A stretch of DNA of 5,575 bases from Candidatus Bipolaricaulota bacterium. Its GTDB lineage: Bacteria; Bipolaricaulota; Bipolaricaulia; UBA7950; UBA9294. The DNA lies in contig JAGGXO010000132.1 in the NCBI GenBank assembly GCA_021163015.1, positions 1 through 5,575 of the forward strand, in the 5' to 3' direction. Both the position numbers and the translations under genes were made by a program. This document shows, piece by piece, positions 1 to 5,485 of the stretch (position 1 is its first letter; the number at the start of each line of letters is the position of its first letter). The notes beneath the pieces are model-generated. The model did no database searches. It was not told where the DNA came from and saw only the letters and a program-made list of their open reading frames with translations.

Positions 1-39
1 AAGGAGAAGGAGCAGCCGATTGAGATCAAGGTCCAATAA
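1..39 (+). CDS. C-terminal end of a probable small heat shock protein (Hsp20/alpha-crystallin), partial
   Basis: Only the last twelve codons and the TAA stop are inside the window. In frame 1 they read KEKEQPIEIKVQ. Small heat shock proteins of the Hsp20 family typically end in a charged linker followed by a short Ile-x-Ile/Val motif and a KV-type ending; that C-terminal motif docks into a neighbouring subunit during oligomer assembly. The IEI here fits. A strong terminator follows 11 bases after the stop, so this is a genuine gene end and not a chance reading frame. The identification rests on one short tail and no core domain is visible, so another protein with a lysine- and glutamate-rich tail is possible. 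Confidence 0.5.
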   Translation, partial: KEKEQPIEIKVQ

Positions 40-49
40 CGGCACAATC

Positions 50-80
50 ACGGCCTCGGCTCTACCGGGGCCGTCTTTTC
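50..80 (+). terminator. Intrinsic terminator of the upstream plus-strand gene
   Basis: ACGGCCTCGG (50-59) pairs with CCGGGGCCGT (65-74) over all ten positions, with one G-U pair, around a five-base loop CTCTA. CTTTTC follows directly. A GC-rich stem with a short U-run is the classical Rho-independent form. It lies 11 bases after the TAA of the truncated gene. Read on the minus strand the hairpin is not followed by a T-run, so it should not serve as the terminator for nadE coming from the other side. Confidence 0.85.
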
Positions 81-160
81 ACCCGTCATGCAGTAGTTGT
101 TGTATCGATGGGTTGTGATCCACAGTTTCGATCTGCTGCGAATCATGCCCAAAGATGCCT

Positions 161-290
161 ACCACGAAGAGCACGAAGGCCACGAAGAATGACAATGGCC
201 TATTGCTAAGCTCTGTAACTGGCACGCAACAGATCCTAAGGGCTGGGGCAAGAAAGGTGCTTTCGCCTTCGTGGCACAGTAATTTCGTGT
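161..290. repeat. CACGAAG 9-base tandem array with a decayed inverted copy
   Basis: CACGAAG occurs at 163-169, 172-178 and 181-187, that is three times in exact 9-base steps. On the other side of an ~85-base spacer the complement occurs as CTTCGTG at 267-273 and TTTCGTG at 283-289. The longest exact inverted match is CACGAAGGC (172-180) with GCCTTCGTG (265-273). The right arm no longer keeps the 9-base period. Similar CACGAAG strings are, from memory, scattered between genes in several unrelated bacterial phyla and are often wrongly translated as threonine- and lysine-rich peptides; I cannot test that here. The whole stretch 81-301 has no convincing gene. The arms could form a cruciform or RNA hairpin between the convergent ends of the heat-shock-like gene and nadE. 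Confidence 0.6.
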
Positions 291-301
291 CCCCGCGCTT
301 T

Positions 302-1927
302 CTATTCCCGATAGCGATGGGTTATCGGCATCCTCCTGCCAATTCCGAATGCTTTTGGTGACACCTTGATTGCTGGGGGGAGTTGGCGCCGCTTGTACTC
401 ATTCCTGTAGTAGCGAGAAAGGATGTCGTCAACTGTTGTTTCAGAGAATCCGTGTGCGATCAGTTCATCGCGCGATGCGTTCTTCTCTATCAGCTCTTTT
501 AGGATGGCATCGAGCACGTCATACGGAGGTAGATCATCCTCATCCTTCTGGTCGACCCGTAGCTCAGCGGTCGGCGGCTTGTCGATGATGCGTTGCGGGA
601 TTAGTCTATCCATACCTCTTGCCATCTCCCAAACCTGGGTCTTGTACAAATCGGCGATAGGCGCGAGCGCACCAACGGTATCGCCGTACAGCGTGTTGTA
701 CCCAACTGCAATTTCTGACTTGTTCCCGGTAGTGAGAATCAAGGCGTTCCGTTGATTGGACAGTGCCATGAGCAGTGTTCCCCGCACGCGCGCCTGTAGG
801 TTCTCGGCGGCGAGTCCGGTAATCTTCTCTCGAATGGCAGAGTGAGAGGCCGCTACCACTTCCGAGATTGGCACATCGATCAGGTCGATCCCAAGGTTTC
901 TTGCCAGGGCATGGGCGTCTTCGTGGCTCTCCTGCGAGCTGATATCGCTTGGCAGGAACACGCCACTGACCGCGCCATTTCCCAGAGCTTCCACTGCTAG
1001 GGCGGCGACAAGTGCAGAGTCAATACCGCCGGAGATTCCGATAATCACCCGCGAGAAGCCGTTCTTTCGCAGGTAGTCACTGATGCCGAGGACGATCGCC
1101 CTGCGTGCCGTCGCTATTGTATCTTCTCTTGGAGGCAAGATAGGAGCTGTCCTGTCTGTGTCGACAACGAATAGTCCTTCGATGAAGGCCGGTGCCTGGT
1201 AGAGAAGGCCTCCTTCTGGATCGGTGACAAAGCTGCCACCATCGAAGATTACATCGTCTTGCCCACCGACGATGTTTACGTAGAAGAGAGTAATCCCATT
1301 CTCCTGTGCTCGACGAGAAGCCAGATGTCTCCTGACCTCTCCCTTGCCGACGAAGAACGGAGATGCTGATATGTTAATGATCCAGTCGGCTCCCAGGCTT
1401 GCCTGGGCGTCCGTGGGTCCATCATCGATCCACAGGTCCTCGCACACATTGATTCCGATCGACTTGCCGCGGAATTCAACCACCTGCGCACCAGGTCCAG
1501 GTGTGAAGTAGCGCCGCTCGCTGTACACATCGAACGTTGGAAGGTTCAGCTTGGGGATACTCGCTACCAGCGCACCATCGGAGAAGAATAGGGCGCAATT
1601 GAATAAGTCGGTCCCAGCGCCATCGGAGACCGATGACGGGTCTGAGAGGTTGCCTCCATCGTTGTGATGCTGAGCGGTAATGCCTCCCACGATCACCCCG
1701 ATTCCGGTTGACGCCTGGCGTATCTTCTCCTGTGCCTTCTGAATCTTGTCAATGAACCCGTGCCGCCAGAGCAGGTCGAGCGGAGAATAGCCACACACAG
1801 CAAGCTCGGGGAAAACCACAAGTTTGCATTGCGATCTTCTTGCCCGCTCTATGTGAGACAGGATAAGGCTTAGGTTCTCGTCGATCGCACCAACGGTTGG
1901 ATCGATCTGTGCAAGTGCCAGGCGCAT
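302..1927 (-). CDS. nadE: Glutamine-dependent NAD+ synthetase
   Basis: This 541-residue protein would catalyse the last step of NAD+ synthesis in the cytoplasm: ATP-dependent amidation of nicotinic acid adenine dinucleotide with ammonia from glutamine. The N-terminal half (about 1-265) is a nitrilase-type glutaminase domain with the expected triad: Glu41 in FPELAVCGY, Lys126 in PKLNLP and Cys162 in NVCEDLW. The C-terminal half (about 270-541) is the synthetase domain, with the ATP pyrophosphatase P-loop SGGIDS at 299-304, GNKSE at 401-405 and KPPTAELR at 450-457. Length is normal for the two-domain form. A polar segment at about 86-105, rich in Gly, Asp and Ser, looks like a loop insertion before the DLFNCALFF strand. 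The ATG at 1927 gives the standard RLALAQI beginning. It lies 8 bases after the pseudouridine synthase stop, so the two may be cotranscribed, but there is no close Shine-Dalgarno site. No key residue is missing. Confidence 0.95.
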   Translation of the reverse strand: MRLALAQIDPTVGAIDENLSLILSHIERARRSQCKLVVFPELAVCGYSPLDLLWRHGFIDKIQKAQEKIRQASTGIGVIVGGITAQHHNDGGNLSDPSSVSDGAGTDLFNCALFFSDGALVASIPKLNLPTFDVYSERRYFTPGPGAQVVEFRGKSIGINVCEDLWIDDGPTDAQASLGADWIINISASPFFVGKGEVRRHLASRRAQENGITLFYVNIVGGQDDVIFDGGSFVTDPEGGLLYQAPAFIEGLFVVDTDRTAPILPPREDTIATARRAIVLGISDYLRKNGFSRVIIGISGGIDSALVAALAVEALGNGAVSGVFLPSDISSQESHEDAHALARNLGIDLIDVPISEVVAASHSAIREKITGLAAENLQARVRGTLLMALSNQRNALILTTGNKSEIAVGYNTLYGDTVGALAPIADLYKTQVWEMARGMDRLIPQRIIDKPPTAELRVDQKDEDDLPPYDVLDAILKELIEKNASRDELIAHGFSETTVDDILSRYYRNEYKRRQLPPAIKVSPKAFGIGRRMPITHRYRE

Positions 1928-1934
1928 ATCGGAT

Positions 1935-1963
1935 ATTATAGAGTAGCGCTTCGCTCCTCACCA
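1935..1963 (-). promoter_or_regulatory. Candidate promoter for nadE, possibly giving a leaderless mRNA
   Basis: On the minus strand a perfect TATAAT (plus-strand 1935-1940) ends 7 bases before the nadE ATG and contains the TAA stop of the upstream gene. The best -35 at a 17-base spacing is TGGTGA (1958-1963), only three matches to TTGACA. Transcription would start at or next to the A of ATG. The nearest purine-rich GGTGAGGAG lies more than 20 bases upstream, too far to act as a normal ribosome site. The TATAAT could be chance, since it spans the Leu codon and stop of the upstream gene. Confidence 0.4.
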
Positions 1964-2727
1964 CTGCGAGTGGGTGCAAGACGACTGACGAACTCGTTGA
2001 GCTTGGCGATATCGGGTTTGTCGAGGCGAACAATGGCTCCAGGCTTCAGGTTTCCAAGCGAGATCGGCCCAAGGGATACACGCCGTAGTCGAACCACCTG
2101 TAGCCCGAAGTGGGAGAAGAGGCGTTTGATCTCGTGCTTTCGCCCTTCTGCGATTGTGATCACCGCGTGCGGTGGGCGCCCAGTGGTCTGGGCATTTATG
2201 ATGCGTAGCAATTGGTGGTCATCTCTTATGCCACGGCGCATTTCGGCGTAGATGTTGCGCATCTCCTGAGCCTTCGGAAAGCGGCTGAGCCAGACGTGAT
2301 ACACCTTACGCACGCGGAAGCTGGGATGTGTCAGGCGCTGCACGATTCGTCCGTCGTTTGTAATCAAGACGAGCCCCTCTGCATCTTGATCAAGCCGCCC
2401 TGCCCAGTTGTAGCCAATGAATCCTTCTCCGCGCAGGATGCGACCAAGGGTGTTACCAGAGTGTGGGTCATCGTGACTGCACAGGACGCCCGCCTCCTTG
2501 TTGTAGCGATAGATCCGCCTCTGAGGAGCTTCCAGTGAAAGGGGATGTCCGCGCAGGCGCAGCGAGGAGACGCTCGTGCGGGCCACGGGGGAGAATGGGT
2601 CACGCACAGTCACCCCGTTCACGTTCACCTCACCACTTGCGATGAGATCCTGGGCTTTGCGCCTGGACACACCGCTCTCTTCTTGGACAATCCGCCACAG
2701 CTTAATCTGCTCGTGTTCGTCGTTCAT
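1936..2727 (-). CDS. 16S/23S rRNA pseudouridine synthase, RsuA/RluB/RluE/RluF family
   Basis: The 263-residue protein would convert a specific uridine in ribosomal RNA to pseudouridine. An S4 RNA-binding domain occupies about 8-60 (SGVSRRKAQDLIASGEVNVNG). The catalytic domain carries GRLDQDAEGLVLITNDG at 110-126, with the nucleophile Asp113. The C-terminal family motif is GRKHEIKRLF (195-204), followed by VRLRRVSLGPISLGNL and a proline- and glycine-containing turn. The KHEI variant resembles the KHQV or YHQV form more than NRQV. I chose the ATG at 2727 because S4 homology starts about ten residues later; the frame stays open upstream to 2820, but those 31 residues look unlike the family and would overlap the divergent gene. 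A weak AGGT lies 4 bases ahead of the ATG. Which rRNA position it modifies cannot be told from sequence alone; RluB-type is the commonest. The gene is followed closely by nadE. Confidence 0.9.
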   Translation of the reverse strand: MNDEHEQIKLWRIVQEESGVSRRKAQDLIASGEVNVNGVTVRDPFSPVARTSVSSLRLRGHPLSLEAPQRRIYRYNKEAGVLCSHDDPHSGNTLGRILRGEGFIGYNWAGRLDQDAEGLVLITNDGRIVQRLTHPSFRVRKVYHVWLSRFPKAQEMRNIYAEMRRGIRDDHQLLRIINAQTTGRPPHAVITIAEGRKHEIKRLFSHFGLQVVRLRRVSLGPISLGNLKPGAIVRLDKPDIAKLNEFVSRLAPTRSGEERSATL

Positions 2728-2736
2728 CGTACCTAT

Positions 2737-2765
2737 GAGATAACGCAAATGGCTCGGAAGATCAA
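2737..2765 (-). promoter_or_regulatory. Weak candidate promoter for the pseudouridine synthase gene
   Basis: On the minus strand TTGATC (plus-strand 2760-2765, four matches to TTGACA) is followed after exactly 17 bases by TATCTC (2737-2742, three matches to TATAAT). The -10 element ends 9 bases before the ATG at 2727, so the leader would be only a few bases or absent. It sits in the 91-base region between two divergent genes, where a promoter is required if no readthrough enters. The -10 match is poor, so this is tentative. Confidence 0.35.
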
Positions 2766-2806
2766 CATAGGGGGTAGCTCCTGTTTCATTCCGAGTACCC
2801 GTTGTG

Positions 2807-2812
2807 CATAAT
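2807..2812 (+). promoter_or_regulatory. Candidate -10 element for the GNAT-like gene
   Basis: CATAAT matches TATAAT in five of six positions and ends 6 bases before the ATG at 2819. No convincing -35 hexamer is seen at 16 to 18 bases upstream; GTTTCA at 2783-2788 shares three positions with TTGACA at an 18-base spacing. There is no good Shine-Dalgarno sequence (only GTGAG directly abutting the start). As for nadE, the arrangement would produce a transcript with almost no 5' leader. Confidence 0.35.
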
Positions 2813-2818
2813 GTGAGC

Positions 2819-4009
2819 ATGGAAAACCGAGAAATACCAACTGCTCGCCTGTCGGTTGAGCAGCTGTCGCTGGGGGACCGCCGTTTGCGTCAGTTCGTGA
2901 ATGTCCCTTGGCAGATCCATCGTGGGGACTCGAATTGGACTCCCCCGTTGCGCGCGGACTTGTTAGGGAGCCGTATCTTGCGGATTACGGGGCTTCTCAC
3001 ACCCACACACCCATATCATGAAAACGCTGACGTGACCCATTTCCTTGTGCGAAACGGAAAGGGATTGTTGGGCAGAGTGTCGGCGGCGGTCAATCATCGC
3101 TTTAACGAGCACTACAACGCGAGAATAGGCTTCTTCGGATTCTTTGAAACGGTTCAAGAGTATGATGTTGCCCGCTTGCTTCTTGACAGCGCTCGTGAGT
3201 GGCTGAGAGAGAAAGGGATGGAGATTATGCGCGGTCCGGGAGGATATTCGACGGCAACGCATGAGTCACAACAGGCTGTGCTCATAGATGGATTTGACAC
3301 ACCGCCAACCGTCGAACTAACGCACAACCCGCCATACTATGGGGAGTTCCTTGAGCGGTATGGCTTGACCAAGGCGAAGGATTACTACGCCTACATAATA
3401 GACATTACGGATGATCCAGACGAGAGGCTGCAACGGATTGTAGAAGGCGTGCGTGCGAGACGGCGGATAGAGACGCGAGTGATCGATCTTTCCAAGACCC
3501 GTGCCGAAGTCGACAATATAGTTAAGATCTACAATGAAGCCTGGGCGAACAACTGGGGATTTCTCCCGCTGATTGACTCCGAGGCCGCTGCCATGGCCGA
3601 CAGCCTGAAGATGGTTGCTGATCCAGGCTTGCTTCGCTTCGCTTACGTGGATGGCGAGCTTGCGGCCGTTCTCGGGGCGCTTCCAGATCCCAACGTGCCC
3701 TTTCGCCCGCGTTGGAGCCGGTGGCGCGATACCGACGCTGTGCGTGTTGCGCGTCTCTTGCGAACGCGTCGCCATATCCCGCGTATTCGTCTGATGTTCT
3801 TCGGTATCCGGCCGCAGTTCCGCAAGTTGGGCGTTGATGCAGTGCTCTACCACGAGGTACTGGACTACGCCCTGAAGCATGGCTACGAGACATGCGAGCC
3901 GTCGATGCTCCTTGAGGACAACGATCTTATCCTGCGCGCGTCGTCGTTCATGGGTGGGCATCGCTACAAGACGTGGCGTGTTTACGAGATGCCCATACAG
4001 CGATCCTGA
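2819..4009 (+). CDS. GNAT-fold N-acetyltransferase-like protein, YghO-like family
   Basis: This 396-residue protein belongs, by recalled resemblance, to a conserved family annotated as YghO-like or GNAT-like hypothetical proteins; no substrate is known. Recognisable blocks are FVNVPWQIHRGDSNWTPPL (26-44), the HPYHENADV segment (64-72), GRVSAAVNHRFNEHYN (85-100), GFFGFFE (104-110), EIMRGPGGYSTATHES (135-150), LIDGFDTPP (155-163), NPPYYGEFLERYG (170-182) and KIYNEAWANNWGFLPL (236-251). The GNAT acyl-CoA-binding motif A corresponds to GIRPQFRKLGVDAVLY (329-344), followed by LLEDND (364-369) and GGHRYKTWRVYE (379-390). The protein seems to be two tandem GNAT-like halves, the C-terminal one better conserved. 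There is no signal peptide or membrane segment, so it is cytoplasmic. The start is ATG at 2819; GTG codons at 2804 and 2813 are in frame but add only a few residues. It is divergent from the pseudouridine synthase. Family membership is solid, function unknown. Confidence 0.85.
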   Translation: MENREIPTARLSVEQLSLGDRRLRQFVNVPWQIHRGDSNWTPPLRADLLGSRILRITGLLTPTHPYHENADVTHFLVRNGKGLLGRVSAAVNHRFNEHYNARIGFFGFFETVQEYDVARLLLDSAREWLREKGMEIMRGPGGYSTATHESQQAVLIDGFDTPPTVELTHNPPYYGEFLERYGLTKAKDYYAYIIDITDDPDERLQRIVEGVRARRRIETRVIDLSKTRAEVDNIVKIYNEAWANNWGFLPLIDSEAAAMADSLKMVADPGLLRFAYVDGELAAVLGALPDPNVPFRPRWSRWRDTDAVRVARLLRTRRHIPRIRLMFFGIRPQFRKLGVDAVLYHEVLDYALKHGYETCEPSMLLEDNDLILRASSFMGGHRYKTWRVYEMPIQRS

Positions 4010-4010
4010 C

Positions 4011-4039
4011 TTGCGTTGTGCCGAACATGCTCTTATAGT
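4011..4039 (+). promoter_or_regulatory. Promoter for the zinc-ribbon/TPM/rnpB unit
   Basis: TTGCGT (4011-4016) is followed after exactly 17 bases by TATAGT (4034-4039). The -10 matches five of six consensus positions and the -35 keeps the TTG. Transcription would start near 4046, giving a leader of about 28 bases that contains the Shine-Dalgarno site. The element begins immediately after the TGA of the GNAT-like gene, and no intrinsic terminator is visible between the two genes, so some readthrough is also likely. Confidence 0.55.
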
Positions 4040-4062
4040 CGAATGAGGAGATGGTCTTGAAC

Positions 4063-4070
4063 AAGGAGGA
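4063..4070 (+). promoter_or_regulatory. Shine-Dalgarno site that decides the GTG start at 4074
   Basis: AAGGAGGA is a near-perfect complement of the 16S rRNA 3' end. It is the only strong ribosome-binding site seen before a gene in this window. It lies 3 to 4 bases ahead of GTG at 4074 and about 10 bases ahead of an in-frame-looking ATG at 4081, which is in fact in another frame. The GTG gives the family-typical beginning MNDAIAQLIELQEID. Confidence 0.75.
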
Positions 4071-4073
4071 GCT

Positions 4074-4775
4074 GTGAACGATGCCATCGCGCAGCTGATC
4101 GAGCTGCAAGAGATAGATCACAAGCGAGGTGATCTCGCTTCGCGTGTAAAAGGCCTGGAGGCGCAGAAGGAACAACTGCGACGCAGGGCCCAACAGGAAA
4201 GATCCGCTGTGGACAAGCTGCAAGAGCATCTGGAAAGCCTTAAACGCAATAGCCTCATGATGAACCTTGAGGTAGACAAGCTCGACGATCAGATTCGCGA
4301 CTATCAAGATCAGCTAGATACCGGAATCATCAGCTTCAAAGAAATGGAGGCTCTGCGCGCGAAGATAGGGAATCAGCGAACTCGGATTGGGGAGATGGAG
4401 GATGAGGCGCTGCAATTGATGGACGAGATCGAGGAGACGACGGTTCAGCACGCGCAAGAAGTGGAGAAGCTGGCAGTACGCGAGGCAGAACTTGACTCCG
4501 AGATTGGCAAGATCGACGACCATGTTGCGCAATTGCAGCAAGAACTCGCCGAGTGGGAAGCAAAGCGTGAACAACTTGTTGAGGCCCTCCCGCGGCATGT
4601 GGTGCAGCAGTACGACCATCTACATGCGAAGTTCGAGGATCCTGTAGTCCCGATAGAGAATGGAACTTGCGGCGGATGCAAGCTCACGGTGAGCGGAACC
4701 ACAGTCGAGCGTGCACGCGACGGCATGGAGATTGTAACGTGCGAAAACTGCTCACGTATCCTTTATGCTCGGTGA
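4074..4775 (+). CDS. Coiled-coil C4-type zinc-ribbon protein (COG1579, CT398/CdsZ-like)
   Basis: The 233-residue protein has two parts. Residues about 5-170 are almost continuous heptad-type helix, rich in Glu, Gln, Lys, Arg and Leu and broken near 82-88 by DTGIISF, matching the antiparallel coiled-coil hairpin described for chlamydial CT398. Residues 195-233 form a zinc ribbon with Cys199 and Cys202 (CGGC) and Cys223 and Cys226 (CENC), followed by SRILYAR, the usual ending CxxCxRILY. Length is normal for the family. Members are called putative nucleic-acid-binding or adaptor proteins, but the role in most bacteria is not established. No signal peptide is seen, so it is cytoplasmic. In other bacteria, as I recall, this gene often lies near a Nif3-like gene or rnpB; here rnpB is 0.7 kb downstream with one gene between. 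Its stop overlaps the GTG start of the next gene (GTGA), which indicates cotranscription and translational coupling. Confidence 0.85.
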   Translation: MNDAIAQLIELQEIDHKRGDLASRVKGLEAQKEQLRRRAQQERSAVDKLQEHLESLKRNSLMMNLEVDKLDDQIRDYQDQLDTGIISFKEMEALRAKIGNQRTRIGEMEDEALQLMDEIEETTVQHAQEVEKLAVREAELDSEIGKIDDHVAQLQQELAEWEAKREQLVEALPRHVVQQYDHLHAKFEDPVVPIENGTCGGCKLTVSGTTVERARDGMEIVTCENCSRILYAR

Positions 4776-5485
4776 AGAGCTTATCTCTCTGGATCTCACT
4801 CGCCATAATCTTCTTTTCAGCGATTGCTTTTTCTCTTCCTCTCCCGATCGGGGCACTCAATGACTACGGAAATGTCCTCGATCGCCACGGGCGTGAGCGA
4901 GTAAACGCCCTCATCTCTGATGCGAAAGCACGCTACGGGATCGATGTCAGCATACTGGCCTCCTGGGACAATCCCTACGACAGTATCGATCAGTGCGCGT
5001 ACGCCATTCTTGATGGTTGGGGCCTCGGCCAGGGAAACACGATCTTGGCAGTATTCCTCAAGGAGGGGAGGGACTGGAAGGTGAGAGTGCTGGGAGGAGA
5101 GCAGATCGCACGTACTCACCCGGGTCTTGCTGCGCAACTGGAGGCGGGGGTGAGCGATCTCGTGGTGCACCGCCGCGTCGAAGAGGCGATGGTCGCGCTA
5201 TTTGCGGTGTTGGATACTAAGATTCACGCGTCTACTGCAGAAGAAGCGAAGACAAAAGCGGGTACAAACCGAGCTTTGGTGGTTATCTTGATTATTGTTG
5301 GCGTGGGCCTTGCCGCATTCGCAATTAGCAGGCGCATTTGCCCGCGTTGCGGCCACATCCTGCATCGACGGATTCGCCCAAGCTTCAGATCATACGGGGG
5401 GGAAGATGTTGTATACTACTGTCGTCATTGTGGCTATGCGCGTACTGTGACGAGGAAGAGAAGGCCAAGGGGTCGCGGAGGATGA
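4772..5485 (+). CDS. Secreted/membrane-anchored TPM-domain protein with C-terminal zinc ribbon
   Basis: With GTG at 4772 the product has 237 residues. Residues 1-28 form a signal peptide or anchor with a long hydrophobic core (LWISLAIIFFSAIAF). A TPM domain (formerly DUF477) spans about 29-150: it starts LNDYGNVLDRHGRERVNALI, has YGIDVSILA at 55-63, then the AILDGWGLGQGNTILAVFL region (78-96) and KVRVLGGEQIA (103-113). A membrane helix at 169-185 follows, then a zinc ribbon with Cys190/Cys193 (CPRCG) and Cys217/Cys220 (CRHCG), and a basic tail RKRRPRGRGG. TPM proteins include a plant photosystem II repair factor with phosphatase activity; the bacterial role is unsettled. If the N-terminus is exported, the TPM domain is outside and the ribbon and tail are cytoplasmic. 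An earlier in-frame ATG at 4667 is rejected because it would bury the signal peptide. The start overlaps the preceding stop by four bases. The last codons overlap the RNase P RNA. Confidence 0.8.
   Translation: MKSLSLWISLAIIFFSAIAFSLPLPIGALNDYGNVLDRHGRERVNALISDAKARYGIDVSILASWDNPYDSIDQCAYAILDGWGLGQGNTILAVFLKEGRDWKVRVLGGEQIARTHPGLAAQLEAGVSDLVVHRRVEEAMVALFAVLDTKIHASTAEEAKTKAGTNRALVVILIIVGVGLAAFAISRRICPRCGHILHRRIRPSFRSYGGEDVVYYCRHCGYARTVTRKRRPRGRGG
5412..5417 (+). promoter_or_regulatory. Possible internal -10 element for rnpB
   Basis: TATACT inside the TPM gene matches TATAAT at five of six positions. A -35 at 17 bases would be ATCATA (5389-5394), with three matches. Initiation would be near 5424, about 30 bases ahead of the expected mature RNA 5' end, so processing would still be needed. 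A second option, TACTGT at 5443-5448, would start transcription near 5455, but its match is weaker and it has no good -35. Neither is secure; rnpB may depend on the promoter at 4011-4039. Confidence 0.25.

Noticed and set aside
163..187. Three regularly spaced short repeats suggesting a CRISPR remnant
   Set aside because: The units are 7 bases in a 9-base period with 2-base gaps; there are no spacers of useful length and no cas gene.
250..266. Small hairpin GAAAG/CTTTC (252-256 with 260-264) as a nadE terminator
   Set aside because: Five weak base pairs with a three-base loop and only TT after it on the minus strand; not enough to call an intrinsic terminator.
155..361. Open frame of 68 codons beginning MPTTKSTKATK
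   Set aside because: Its start is the CACGAAG repeat read as codons, it has no ribosome site or family resemblance, and its end runs over the nadE 3' end.
423..755. Open frame of 110 codons on the plus strand
   Set aside because: Serine-rich shadow opposite the conserved synthetase domain of nadE, with no start signal or family resemblance.
2728..2820. Upstream extension of the pseudouridine synthase frame by 31 codons
   Set aside because: The added residues do not resemble the family, would cover the only divergent promoter region, and the S4 domain begins normally after the ATG at 2727.
4010..4073. Terminator after the GNAT-like gene
   Set aside because: No inverted repeat followed by a T-run is visible in these 64 bases; only the promoter and ribosome site for the next gene are supported.
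3317..4087. Open frame of 256 codons on the minus strand across the GNAT-like gene
   Set aside because: It lies wholly antisense to a gene with clear family motifs, has no recognisable domain, and is explained by codon composition of the true gene.
4667..4771. Upstream extension of the TPM frame starting at ATG 4667
   Set aside because: It would overlap the zinc-ribbon gene by over 100 bases in another frame and place 35 residues ahead of a clear signal peptide; GTG 4772 gives a standard four-base overlap.
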